The translations under genes and the position numbers were made by a program. A stretch of DNA of 24,756 nt from Clostridia bacterium. GTDB lineage: Bacteria; Bacillota_A; Clostridia; Christensenellales; Aristaeellaceae. Positions 1-7,926 of the stretch are shown here, in pieces; position 1 is the stretch's first letter; every line of letters starts with the position of its first letter. Where the stretch lies: assembly GCA_017530275.1 (NCBI GenBank), contig JAFXMP010000079.1:1-24756 (forward strand), given 5' to 3'. The notes beneath the pieces were generated by a model that was not told the DNA's origin, ran no database searches, and saw only the letters and a program-made list of their open reading frames with translations.

Positions 1-1
1 G

Positions 2-1039
2 CTGGACAACCTGGGCCTGGAAATCCCCACCACCGTGGAAGAATTTGAAAAAGTTCTCGTGGCCTTCCGGGATCAGGACGCCGACGGCAATGGCGATCCC
101 TCCAATGAAATCCCCATGGGCGGCACCCTGCGCAATCTGGTGGACGGCATCGCCCATCTGCTGAACTTCTGGGGCGTGGCCAACAACGAAATCCACGTGG
201 CCCTGGACGATGAAGGCAAGGTGTATTCTCCCCTCCAGGCGGAAGGCCTGCGCGCTGCCCTGGAAACCGTGTCCCGCTGGTATAACGAAGGCCTGATCGA
301 CGTGGAAGCCATTTCTCAGGATTCCAACGCCTCCGAAGCCAAGATCAACGCCGGTAACATAGGCTGCACCTGGCGCTGGCGCATGTCCGCCATGGGTACC
401 GACGAAGCCATCTATACCCAGTATGTGTGCGTGCTCCCCTTCTCCGCCGATGGCTACCAGGCCAAGCTGCAGCGCTATCTGGAAATCCCCTCCTTCGGCG
501 CTGCCATCACCGCGGGCTGCAAGGACGTGGAAGCTGCCGCTAAGTGGCTGGATACCCAGTTCGCCTGGGAAAACATGATCACCGGCTACAATGGAGCCAA
601 GGACGAATTCTGGGGCTATGACGACGCGGGCAAAGTGGTCATCTTCCCCATGAGCGACGGCACCCGCACCGTGCCCGGCCAGTCCGCCATGATGTACTGC
701 TCCGGTCCCGAATATTTCTCCAAGGTGAATATGCCCTCCCACCGCATCGAAAAGACCACCTACTGCGAAGAATATGATGCGGCGGGCGTAATCGAAAAGA
801 ACAGCTGGAATATCCTCTCCAAGCTGATCACCTTCAACGTGGAAGAATCCACCCAGCGCTCCCTGCTGCATGCAGTAATCGACAAGTACGCCAAGGAATC
901 TCTGGCCAACTTCATCGTCAAGGGCGTCACCGACGAAAGCTGGACCGCCTATGAAAACACCCTGAAGAATATCCGTCTGGAGGATTACATCGCTCTGTAC
1001 CAGACCGCCTATGACCGGTACGTGGAAGCCAATCAGTAA
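2..1039 (+). CDS. ABC transporter sugar-binding protein, family 1 (5' partial)
   Basis: The frame is open from the first complete codon at position 2, so the gene starts before the window and its lipoprotein signal is not visible. The visible 345 residues look like the C-terminal two thirds of a family-1 extracellular solute-binding protein: a lid segment with LDNLGLEIPTTVEEFEKV, a DxDxNG loop (DQDADGNGDPS) common in Bacillota oligosaccharide binders, and many Trp/Tyr residues that could stack on sugar rings. By family, such proteins sit outside the membrane and hand oligosaccharides to an MsmFG-type permease; the permease genes are not in this window and may lie upstream. The following xylan-active enzymes suggest a xylo-oligosaccharide or aldouronic-acid ligand, which is inference. 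A strong hairpin follows the stop codon. Confidence 0.85.
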   Translation: MDNLGLEIPTTVEEFEKVLVAFRDQDADGNGDPSNEIPMGGTLRNLVDGIAHLLNFWGVANNEIHVALDDEGKVYSPLQAEGLRAALETVSRWYNEGLIDVEAISQDSNASEAKINAGNIGCTWRWRMSAMGTDEAIYTQYVCVLPFSADGYQAKLQRYLEIPSFGAAITAGCKDVEAAAKWLDTQFAWENMITGYNGAKDEFWGYDDAGKVVIFPMSDGTRTVPGQSAMMYCSGPEYFSKVNMPSHRIEKTTYCEEYDAAGVIEKNSWNILSKLITFNVEESTQRSLLHAVIDKYAKESLANFIVKGVTDESWTAYENTLKNIRLEDYIALYQTAYDRYVEANQ

Positions 1040-1092
1040 AAAACCTGATAGACAGAATGGACCTGTTATTGTAAAATCAACACAGAGCTATC

Positions 1093-1122
1093 GCACCCTG
1101 CCCCTTCATCCGGGCAGGGTGC
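1093..1122 (+). promoter_or_regulatory. Intercistronic hairpin after the binding-protein gene
   Basis: A perfect 11-bp inverted repeat (GCACCCTGCCC / GGGCAGGGTGC, loop 1104-1111) lies between the binding protein and the esterase. No U-tract follows, so it is more likely an mRNA-stabilising or partial-attenuation hairpin than a strong terminator. Such hairpins often follow abundant binding-protein transcripts. Confidence 0.6.
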
Positions 1123-1149
1123 ATCCCTGCATATTCGGAGGGGAAAGCA

Positions 1150-1926
1150 TTGCAGACGGTGGATGTATTCTTATTCGCGGGGCAATCCAACATGGCAGGC
1201 AGGGGTATTCCCTGCGAACGGTTCCCGGAAACAGCCCCCGCAGTTCTTCCCGGGGCAGGCTGGGAATACCGGGCTGTTTCCGCTCCCGGCCGGCTGTTTC
1301 CCATCACAGAACCGTTTGGTGTCCATGAAAACAATCCCGAAGGCATCCATGAAAACTTGAAAACCGGGTCCATGGTGTCCGCTTTTGTGAACGCTTATTA
1401 TGCGGGATCTCATGTCCCGGTGGTGGGTGTTTCCGCTTCCAAGGGCGGCAGCGTCATGGCGGAATGGCAGCCGTGCACCCCGTATCTAACCGACGCACTG
1501 AACCGGCTGGCAACGGCAAAGAATTGGCTGAACCAAAACGAATACCGGGTCCGCCATACATTTGTCCTCTGGTGCCAGGGTGAATCCAACGGGGACGCGG
1601 GAACAGAAAAGGAAGCCTATTTGCGGGGCTTTGACCGGATGCTTGACGCTATGCTTGGGGCAGGCGCGGAACGGCTGTTCCTGGTGCGCATCGGGCAATG
1701 CAATGTGGAAGGAAGCCTGAATCGGTACCTGCCCATGATGGAATGGCAGGAGGAAATCGCCCGGACAAACAATCATGTCACGCTTGTTTCCCGCGCCTTT
1801 TCGTCCATGCGGGAAAGGGGCCTGATGAAGGACGCCTTTCATTATTATCAGGCGGCCTATAACGAAGCGGGAACGGAAGCGGGCGAAAACGCGGCGGCCT
1901 GGGTACGCCGGCACACGGAAGCATAA
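1150..1926 (+). CDS. SGNH/SASA-family carbohydrate acetyl esterase
   Basis: This 258-residue protein has the hallmark of the sialate O-acetylesterase-like (SASA, DUF303; CE6-like) family: FLFAGQSNMAG at residues 7-17 with nucleophile Ser13, an SKGGS block near residue 98, WCQGESN near residue 141, and a C-terminal Asp228-x-x-His231 pair (KDAFHYYQ) completing the catalytic triad. There is no signal peptide, so it should act in the cytoplasm. The start is TTG at 1150, chosen because GGAGGGG lies 6-7 bases upstream and no in-frame ATG precedes the GQSN motif. Next to GH115 and GH43 genes, removal of acetyl groups from xylo-oligosaccharides is the likely role. The family also includes esterases for other acetylated sugars, so the exact substrate is open. 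Confidence 0.8.
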   Translation: MQTVDVFLFAGQSNMAGRGIPCERFPETAPAVLPGAGWEYRAVSAPGRLFPITEPFGVHENNPEGIHENLKTGSMVSAFVNAYYAGSHVPVVGVSASKGGSVMAEWQPCTPYLTDALNRLATAKNWLNQNEYRVRHTFVLWCQGESNGDAGTEKEAYLRGFDRMLDAMLGAGAERLFLVRIGQCNVEGSLNRYLPMMEWQEEIARTNNHVTLVSRAFSSMRERGLMKDAFHYYQAAYNEAGTEAGENAAAWVRRHTEA

Positions 1927-1946
1927 AAGGAAAAGGATGGAAAGCC

Positions 1947-4169
1947 ATGAAGAAAAAACGGCAGTTCAGCAAATTGCAGCTTCGGTATTTCGCTTCCTAT
2001 CTGGTGATCCTGCTGCTGGTGATGATCGTGATGGTCTTTTTTGCCTACCGTTCTTTTTCCAGCTTTCATTCCCAAATCCTTTTGACCCGCTATCAGGCTG
2101 ATCTGCATCTGGTGCAGGACGCGCAGGAAAAATTGGTGTCCACTCTGATTTCCATTGCGGGACAAATGACCAACAACGATATTACCCCCGTAAAATACGC
2201 CGACGATCCCGTAAAAGCCTCCCGGTTTTCCGGTAAGCTGGCTTCGTACCGGGCGGTGAACGGCACGTTCAGCGAAATCTTTATTCATTTTTCCGGGGAC
2301 GATTATGTGTACTCGTCTACAAGTTTTTTCCGCATGGATCGCTTTACGGGACAAGCGCTGAACCTGGAAGGCATTTCACCGGAACAAATGGAAAACGCTC
2401 TGGAAAAAACCACATATTTAACCATCTGGCCCGAAAAGCCCGTGCAGGGTTATTCTGTGCGCAGCGACATGGGCATTCACAGCGTGGTCACGATTCTGGT
2501 ACCTCTCAGCTATCCAGGCGGAACCCGGGTTGGCACGGTCATGTACCTGGTAGATAACGACCAGTTTGCCGATTGGTATGCTAGCTTTGGCCTCAAGGAC
2601 GCGGACGTGGTGTTCCTGCATAACGGTCAGATCATCACTGCCCAGAATCGATCCGGAATCCCCAGTGACATGCTGCTGCAGGCGGTAGCGAATGGTCATA
2701 CAGAGCTGCGTTACGGCGGAAAACAATACCGTATTATATCCGAAGACGGCAGCAGCCGGTTGAGCTGCGTCGCATTGGTGTCGGATGAGGAATTTGCCGT
2801 GGCCCTCAGCGGGTCGGTCAAGGCGCTGGTGCTGGTGTCCGCCTTTGCGGCGGCTGTGGCGGTGCTCTTGATCACCCGCTTCGTCCAGTCCAGGATGCGG
2901 GGCATTAAGCTTTTGCATTCCATGCTGGCGGATCATGAGCCCACCGGCAACGAGCTGCTGGAAATCCGGGATGGCATTCAGCGGCTGATCGACGAAAACG
3001 CCTCCATGACCACAAGGCTCGAAAACATGGCGGACGTGCAGCGGGGCGAATTTGTGCGGCGCTTCCTGCTGGGTACCTTCCAGGACGAGGACGCGTTTTT
3101 GCAAATGGCCGAGCAGGTGTCCGTCAACGTGGATACCCGCTTCTTTGCTGTCGCTATCGTGGCCAAGGCCGCCGAATCTTCCTATGAACTGACTGTGGAT
3201 AAAATTGACCGGCTCTTTGACGAGCATGTCAGCGGCGCGTCCCTGATTCCCGTATCCGCGGAAAATCACTTGATCCTGCTGGCTTTCGCCAATGAGAAAG
3301 AGCAGCTCCGTATGTTCCTGGAAAGTAAATTCGCTGGACTGAAAGCATGCAGCGCGTCCATGATCATGGGCGTCAGCGGCTTCCACAGCGCGTGGACGGA
3401 GGGACAGCGGGCGTATCTGGAAGCGGAAAACGCTTTTGAAATGCGCTTTGTGAAGGGCAATACAGCGCCGATCTATTTTGAGGAGCTGGGCGAAAATCAA
3501 ACCCTGGAAGGAAATTATAACCGGCAGGCTGTGGATCATCTGCGCCAGGCCCTGCGCAAGGGTGACGAGACCCGGGTGGAAAAGGCCTTGACCGAGGTAT
3601 CTCAGGCTATGCACGACACCCGTTCCTCTTTGTTCGGCTTCCGGTGTATGTACAGCGAAATCATTACCGCCGTCAGCGCGGAGGCCCGGCAAAGCGGCGT
3701 GAAGGAAGAAGAGCTTTACGACCTGTTCCGTCTGAGCCGATGCCTGTCTGTGGATGAACTGGACGGGATGCTCAAACAGGTATGCCGGAAGATCGTTTCC
3801 CTGCAAACCAAAACAGAAACAGAGGAAATCCCGGAACCGGTCAAAAACGCATATGACCTGATTCAGCGGCGGTTTTCCGAGCCCGGTCTCACCGTGGCCA
3901 GCATCGCTGAGGAAGTGGGTATGAGCGATTCCAGGCTGTCCGTAGATTTTAAGCGCGTTTATCAGGAAACGCCCCTGGAGTGCATCACCCATGCCCGGAT
4001 GCACCGGGCCCGGCATCTGCTGGGGGCTACTGAAATGCCCGTCAAGGACATTGCCACTGAATGCGGCTATTATGATATTTCCGCCTTCAACCGCCGTTTC
4101 AAATCCTATTCCGGCTGCACACCCCAGCAATTCCGCGCTCAGCATGGCGAAAAGCCTGCTGACCAATAA
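1947..4169 (+). CDS. Membrane-anchored AraC-family transcriptional regulator
   Basis: This 740-residue protein has a basic N-terminus, a first membrane helix at about residues 12-35, an extracytoplasmic sensor region of about 250 residues, a second membrane helix at about 291-311 (VLVSAFAAAVAVLLITRF), a cytoplasmic linker domain, and a C-terminal AraC/XylS double helix-turn-helix from about residue 630 (LTVASIAEEVGMSDSRLS, then VKDIATECGYYDISAFNRRF and TPQQFRAQ). This one-protein sensor layout is common beside ABC oligosaccharide transporters in Clostridia and Paenibacillus, where it is thought to sense extracellular sugars and activate the neighbouring genes. The start is supported by AAAGGATGG upstream. 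It lies 20 bases after the esterase and 15 before the GH115 gene, so it is part of the operon it probably controls. The ligand cannot be read from sequence. Confidence 0.88.
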   Translation: MKKKRQFSKLQLRYFASYLVILLLVMIVMVFFAYRSFSSFHSQILLTRYQADLHLVQDAQEKLVSTLISIAGQMTNNDITPVKYADDPVKASRFSGKLASYRAVNGTFSEIFIHFSGDDYVYSSTSFFRMDRFTGQALNLEGISPEQMENALEKTTYLTIWPEKPVQGYSVRSDMGIHSVVTILVPLSYPGGTRVGTVMYLVDNDQFADWYASFGLKDADVVFLHNGQIITAQNRSGIPSDMLLQAVANGHTELRYGGKQYRIISEDGSSRLSCVALVSDEEFAVALSGSVKALVLVSAFAAAVAVLLITRFVQSRMRGIKLLHSMLADHEPTGNELLEIRDGIQRLIDENASMTTRLENMADVQRGEFVRRFLLGTFQDEDAFLQMAEQVSVNVDTRFFAVAIVAKAAESSYELTVDKIDRLFDEHVSGASLIPVSAENHLILLAFANEKEQLRMFLESKFAGLKACSASMIMGVSGFHSAWTEGQRAYLEAENAFEMRFVKGNTAPIYFEELGENQTLEGNYNRQAVDHLRQALRKGDETRVEKALTEVSQAMHDTRSSLFGFRCMYSEIITAVSAEARQSGVKEEELYDLFRLSRCLSVDELDGMLKQVCRKIVSLQTKTETEEIPEPVKNAYDLIQRRFSEPGLTVASIAEEVGMSDSRLSVDFKRVYQETPLECITHARMHRARHLLGATEMPVKDIATECGYYDISAFNRRFKSYSGCTPQQFRAQHGEKPADQ

Positions 4170-4184
4170 AGAGGAGGAAGAAGC

Positions 4185-6212
4185 ATGGCAGCGTTTGTTT
4201 TCTCTCTGTCCACCGTCATCCAGGCGGATGAAACCGTTCCCGTCCTTCACAGCGGAGTGGAGATATTAAAGCACGACATGGGCGATACCCTGAGGGAAGC
4301 GGGTGAACGCAATGTGATCCGGGTGGTGCTGGATGCGTCCGTCGGGGAAGAACGGTACAGGGCGGAGGTCACGCCCCAGGAAATCCTGCTCACCTGTGGG
4401 GACGATCTGGGGGCCATGTACGCGCTGTTGTCTGTGAGCGAGCGCGCCCTGGGCATCCATCCCCTGGACTGGTGGATGGGGGTAAAGCCGAAGAAGCAAG
4501 GCGTTGCCGCCGTTCCCTGCGCCTCCTGGGAATCCCCTTCCTACGCCGTGCGCTATCGCTGCTGGTTTGCCAACGATGAAGTGCTGTTCACCGGCTGGCA
4601 TCAGGAGGAGGCTCAGCGGGCAGCGGTGTGGAAGCGGCTGTTTGAAACCATTCTTCGCTGCGGCGGCAACATGGTCATCGCGGGCACGGACCGGGAATAC
4701 GACGGCCGCACGCTGAACCGGATAGCTCTGGATATGGGCCTGTGGCTCACCCAGCATCACACGGAGGTGCTGGGGGCCCGGATGTTCGGCCGGGCATATC
4801 CCGATTTGCAGCCCTCCTATACCCTCTATCCTGATCTGTTTGAAGGGCTGTGGCGGGAAGCGGCGGAGTATTACGCGGGCAAGCGGGTGGTCTGGGCCAT
4901 CGGCTTCCGGGGTCAGGGTGACAAAGCCTTCTGGCACGATGACGCGGGCTATGATACCGATGAAAAGCGCGGCGAAATGATCTCCAAAATCATGCGGCGG
5001 CAGATGGAAATCGTGCAGGAAAAGAACCCCGACGCCCGCTTTTCCACCAACCTGTACGGCGAAATGATGAGCCTGTACCGCCAGGGATATTTGCATGTTC
5101 CCGACGAGGTGATCAAAATCTGGGGCGACAACGGCTTCGGCAAAATGGTGTCCCGCCGCCAGGGAAACCACAATCCCCGCACCGACGCCATGCCCGCCGA
5201 AAACGAGCCGGGAGAAAACGGGATTTATTATCACGTCAGCTTTTATGATCTTCAGGCGGCCAACCATATCACCCTGCTGCAAATCCCGCCCCGGGAAATT
5301 ACGGCGGAATTGGAGCGGGTGCTGGCCCGGAACGGCGGCGAGTTGTGGAACATCAACGTGGGTTCGGTGAAGCCCCATATCTTCATGCTGGACATCATTC
5401 GCCGCATGTGGACAGACGGGCACTGCAACCCAGCCCAGGCGGCCAGGGAGTTTGCTCAAACCTATTATGGCAGCGAAGCCGTGGCCCCGCTGCTTTTGGC
5501 ATACGGCGAAGCGGCGGTATCCTATGGCCCCAACGCGGATGACAAGGCGGGCGACCAGTTTTATCATTTCCCGCTCCGCGCCTTGGCCCGGGCTTTGCTG
5601 CGGGGCGAAACGGACAGAGCGGTTCCTTCCCTGCGCTGGGTGGCGGGAGACGCTTCCTTCCGCGCTCAGGTGAGTATTCTTGGAGGTATAGCGGAGAAAG
5701 GCATCCCTGCCTGGAGGGCATACAACAGGCAATGCCGCCATGTGATGGAGGAGCTGCCGGAGGAAGCGGCAAACCGGGTCAAGGAAACCCTGCTGCTGCC
5801 CGGCATCATCCATGAAACAGGGTGCCGGGGGCTGTACGCCTTCTGTCAGGCCTGCCTTCACGCGCTGAACGATCAGCCTTTGCAGGCGTACCTGTGGACG
5901 GACAAAGCGCTCGAAGCGTGCCGGGAAGCGCTGACCGCCTTACGGTCGGTATCGGGTCGGTTCGCCCACATCTATGATAACGACTGCTTTGTGGGCGTGG
6001 GGCTGACGGCGCAGGTGCTGGAAACTGTGCGGGGCTGGCTCCGGGTGCAGGGCGACGGCGAAATGCTCTACGATTGGGAAAAGCGCTTCCTGACTCCGCC
6101 GGAAGAAAATCGTGTGGTGCTGCAAACCCATCGTACCGTGCAATTGTCCGACGACGAGCTGTGCCTGCGCCTGCGGGGAGAAGTGAATACAGAAACAGCG
6201 TCCTTTGAATAA
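4185..6212 (+). CDS. GH115 family alpha-glucuronidase
   Basis: This 675-residue protein matches the GH115 core: an N-terminal alpha/beta domain with GDDLGAMYALLSVSERALGI and the typical DWWMGVKPKKQ block (about residue 94), then the catalytic barrel with KIWGDNGFG, GIYYHVSFYDLQAANH (about 345) and ELWNINVGSVKPH (about 385). GH115 enzymes remove (4-O-methyl)glucuronic acid alpha-1,2-linked to xylose, including from internal residues. It is shorter than many GH115 proteins because the C-terminal beta-sandwich appears reduced or absent. There is no signal peptide, so action on imported aldouronic oligosaccharides is likely. The ATG follows GAGGAGGAAGAAGC and lies 15 bases after the AraC gene. 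The family call is firm; substrate is from family knowledge. Confidence 0.85.
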   Translation: MAAFVFSLSTVIQADETVPVLHSGVEILKHDMGDTLREAGERNVIRVVLDASVGEERYRAEVTPQEILLTCGDDLGAMYALLSVSERALGIHPLDWWMGVKPKKQGVAAVPCASWESPSYAVRYRCWFANDEVLFTGWHQEEAQRAAVWKRLFETILRCGGNMVIAGTDREYDGRTLNRIALDMGLWLTQHHTEVLGARMFGRAYPDLQPSYTLYPDLFEGLWREAAEYYAGKRVVWAIGFRGQGDKAFWHDDAGYDTDEKRGEMISKIMRRQMEIVQEKNPDARFSTNLYGEMMSLYRQGYLHVPDEVIKIWGDNGFGKMVSRRQGNHNPRTDAMPAENEPGENGIYYHVSFYDLQAANHITLLQIPPREITAELERVLARNGGELWNINVGSVKPHIFMLDIIRRMWTDGHCNPAQAAREFAQTYYGSEAVAPLLLAYGEAAVSYGPNADDKAGDQFYHFPLRALARALLRGETDRAVPSLRWVAGDASFRAQVSILGGIAEKGIPAWRAYNRQCRHVMEELPEEAANRVKETLLLPGIIHETGCRGLYAFCQACLHALNDQPLQAYLWTDKALEACREALTALRSVSGRFAHIYDNDCFVGVGLTAQVLETVRGWLRVQGDGEMLYDWEKRFLTPPEENRVVLQTHRTVQLSDDELCLRLRGEVNTETASFE

Positions 6213-6225
6213 ACAGGAGGCAGCC

Positions 6226-7722
6226 ATGCGTTACGAAAATCCCATTATCCGCGGCTTCAATCCCGATCCCAGCATTTGCCGGGTGGGAAAGGATTACTAC
6301 CTGGTCACCAGCTCCTTTGAGTATTTTCCCGGTCTTCCTATCTATCACAGCACCGATTTGGTCAACTGGCGACAAATTGGCAACTGCATCGACCGGGACG
6401 ATCAACTGCCTTACGAAACCGCCGCGGCAGGCCAGGGTATGTGGGCTCCCACCATCCGGTATCATGAGGGAATGTTTTTTGTGACCGCCACATTCCAGGG
6501 CTTTGGCAACTTCATCATCCATTCCAAAAACCCCGCTGCAGGCTGGTCTGATCCTGTGAAGGTGGACATGTCCGGCATAGACCCTTCCCTCCTGTTTGAT
6601 GAAGGCAAAGTCTATTACTGCACCAACCAGCGGGGCGAGGATGACCTGGAAGCTATATCTCTGTCTGAGATCGACCCGTTTACTGGCGCGCTTCTTTCGC
6701 CCGCCCAGGTTATCTGGCACGGTATGAGTGACGACCGCCCGCAGTACCTGGAAGCGCCGCACATTTACCACATCGACGAATGGTATTACCTGCTGGCGGC
6801 GGAGGGCGGCACGCGGTTCAATCATATGATCACCGCCGCCCGGAGCAGAAGCGTATGGGGTCCTTATACATCTTGCGACAGGCTGATTCTCACCAACCGT
6901 TATATGGAAAACACCGGCGTCGCGGGCAGCGGTCACGGGGATTTGGTGGAGGATCAAAACGGAAGCTGGTGGATCGTCCATCTGGCCACCCGCCCGATTG
7001 AAGCCTGGTATTCCCATCTGGGCCGGGAAACCTTTCTGCTTCCGGTCACCTGGGAAAACGAATGGCCGGTGATCGGGGACGGCGTGTCCCGCCTTGTATG
7101 TGAAGGGCTTTTATGGGCACCACAAAAACTGGAAGATTCCTGGCAGGCGGACTTTAGCTTTCGCCAGCCGCAATGGCTGTTTCTGCGAAAACCGAGATGG
7201 GAAAACTATCAATTTGAAGGGGATAAACTGCTGCTGACGCCTTCCACAGATCATCTGTCCGATCCCTTGGGCCGCCCCACCTTCCTGGCGCTTCGGCAAA
7301 TGGATATGGATTGCACGGTGGAAGCGGAAATCAGCTTCGATCCGATCTATGACGGAAGCGAAGCGGGGCTTACAATTTTCGTTGCCGACTATGGATATTA
7401 CACCTTCTGCAAAAGGAGGGAAAACGGCAAAAACTGGCTTTCGGTTCAACGCCAGGGCGGAGCATTCCATCCGATCTCTATTCCGACAGAGGATGGTCCG
7501 GTTCGTTTAAAAATAACTGCGGCAAAGCAAGCGTATTCATTATCCTATGCTTTCAACAAGGAACCATTCTGCACATTGACCATCGTGCCGCCGCTTACAA
7601 AAGATGACGCGGGAAAAGGGTTTACTGGAACGCTGATTGGTTTATATGCGCAATGCAGACGTGGCAACGAAAAAAAGGCAAGGGTTTTATCATTTCGTCA
7701 AAAGCTTGCACCCATAAGTTGA
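6226..7722 (+). CDS. GH43 family beta-xylosidase/arabinofuranosidase
   Basis: This 498-residue protein is a GH43 enzyme of the beta-xylosidase type with a C-terminal beta-sandwich. The N-terminal signature NPIIRGFNPDPSICRVGKDY holds the catalytic base Asp14. GIDPSLLFD holds the pKa-modulating Asp119, and YLEAPHIY holds the general acid Glu176. SGHGDLVEDQNGSWW is also typical of the fold. The length suits the two-domain intracellular beta-xylosidases. The start at 6226 is preferred because AGGAGG sits 6 bases upstream; a slightly longer frame from 6205 overlaps the end of the GH115 gene. It should release xylose from the non-reducing end of xylo-oligosaccharides, but some relatives remove arabinofuranose, so activity needs assay. 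No signal peptide is seen. Confidence 0.88.
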   Translation: MRYENPIIRGFNPDPSICRVGKDYYLVTSSFEYFPGLPIYHSTDLVNWRQIGNCIDRDDQLPYETAAAGQGMWAPTIRYHEGMFFVTATFQGFGNFIIHSKNPAAGWSDPVKVDMSGIDPSLLFDEGKVYYCTNQRGEDDLEAISLSEIDPFTGALLSPAQVIWHGMSDDRPQYLEAPHIYHIDEWYYLLAAEGGTRFNHMITAARSRSVWGPYTSCDRLILTNRYMENTGVAGSGHGDLVEDQNGSWWIVHLATRPIEAWYSHLGRETFLLPVTWENEWPVIGDGVSRLVCEGLLWAPQKLEDSWQADFSFRQPQWLFLRKPRWENYQFEGDKLLLTPSTDHLSDPLGRPTFLALRQMDMDCTVEAEISFDPIYDGSEAGLTIFVADYGYYTFCKRRENGKNWLSVQRQGGAFHPISIPTEDGPVRLKITAAKQAYSLSYAFNKEPFCTLTIVPPLTKDDAGKGFTGTLIGLYAQCRRGNEKKARVLSFRQKLAPIS

Positions 7723-7803
7723 TAGCAATGATTCATGTTACTGCCGCTTCCCTGTTCGATATGATTTCCCGTATCCTTTCTATAGCTGTCCTATCGCTCC
7801 CAC

Positions 7804-7832
7804 ATGGAAAAGCAGTAGTCTATTTTTATAAT
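7804..7832 (+). promoter_or_regulatory. Possible internal promoter before the GH2 gene
   Basis: The 204-base gap between the GH43 and GH2 genes is AT-rich compared with the coding DNA. It has a perfect TATAAT at 7827-7832, with only a weak -35 candidate (ATGGAA, 7804-7809) at 17-bp spacing. The GH2 gene may have its own start of transcription. Confidence 0.35.
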
Positions 7833-7869
7833 ATATGCGACAAACCAAATATGGGATGTACAAAAAATG

Positions 7870-7900
7870 AATCAACCGTTATCTGAAAAAACGATTGATT
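7870..7900 (+). promoter_or_regulatory. Inverted repeat in the GH2 leader
   Basis: AATCAACCGTT (7870-7880) and AACGATTGATT (7890-7900) form an 11-bp inverted repeat with one mismatch and a 9-base spacer. It lies downstream of the possible TATAAT box and 26 bases before the GH2 start codon. It could be an operator or a leader hairpin; no U-tract follows. Confidence 0.45.
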
Positions 7901-7926
7901 CCAACGGCAAAAGGAGTTTGCTTATC

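Noticed and set aside
2418..4250. Long minus-strand open frame (610 codons) opposite the AraC regulator
   Set aside because: The plus-strand frame has clear AraC and membrane domains; the antisense frame has no recognisable motifs and is a by-product of GC-rich codon use.
4266..5861. Long minus-strand open frame opposite the GH115 gene
   Set aside because: No motif and no operon context; it mirrors the third-position GC bias of the GH115 gene.
5806..7017. Minus-strand open frame spanning the GH115/GH43 boundary
   Set aside because: It crosses two well-supported genes on the other strand and encodes a low-complexity Arg/Pro-rich product.
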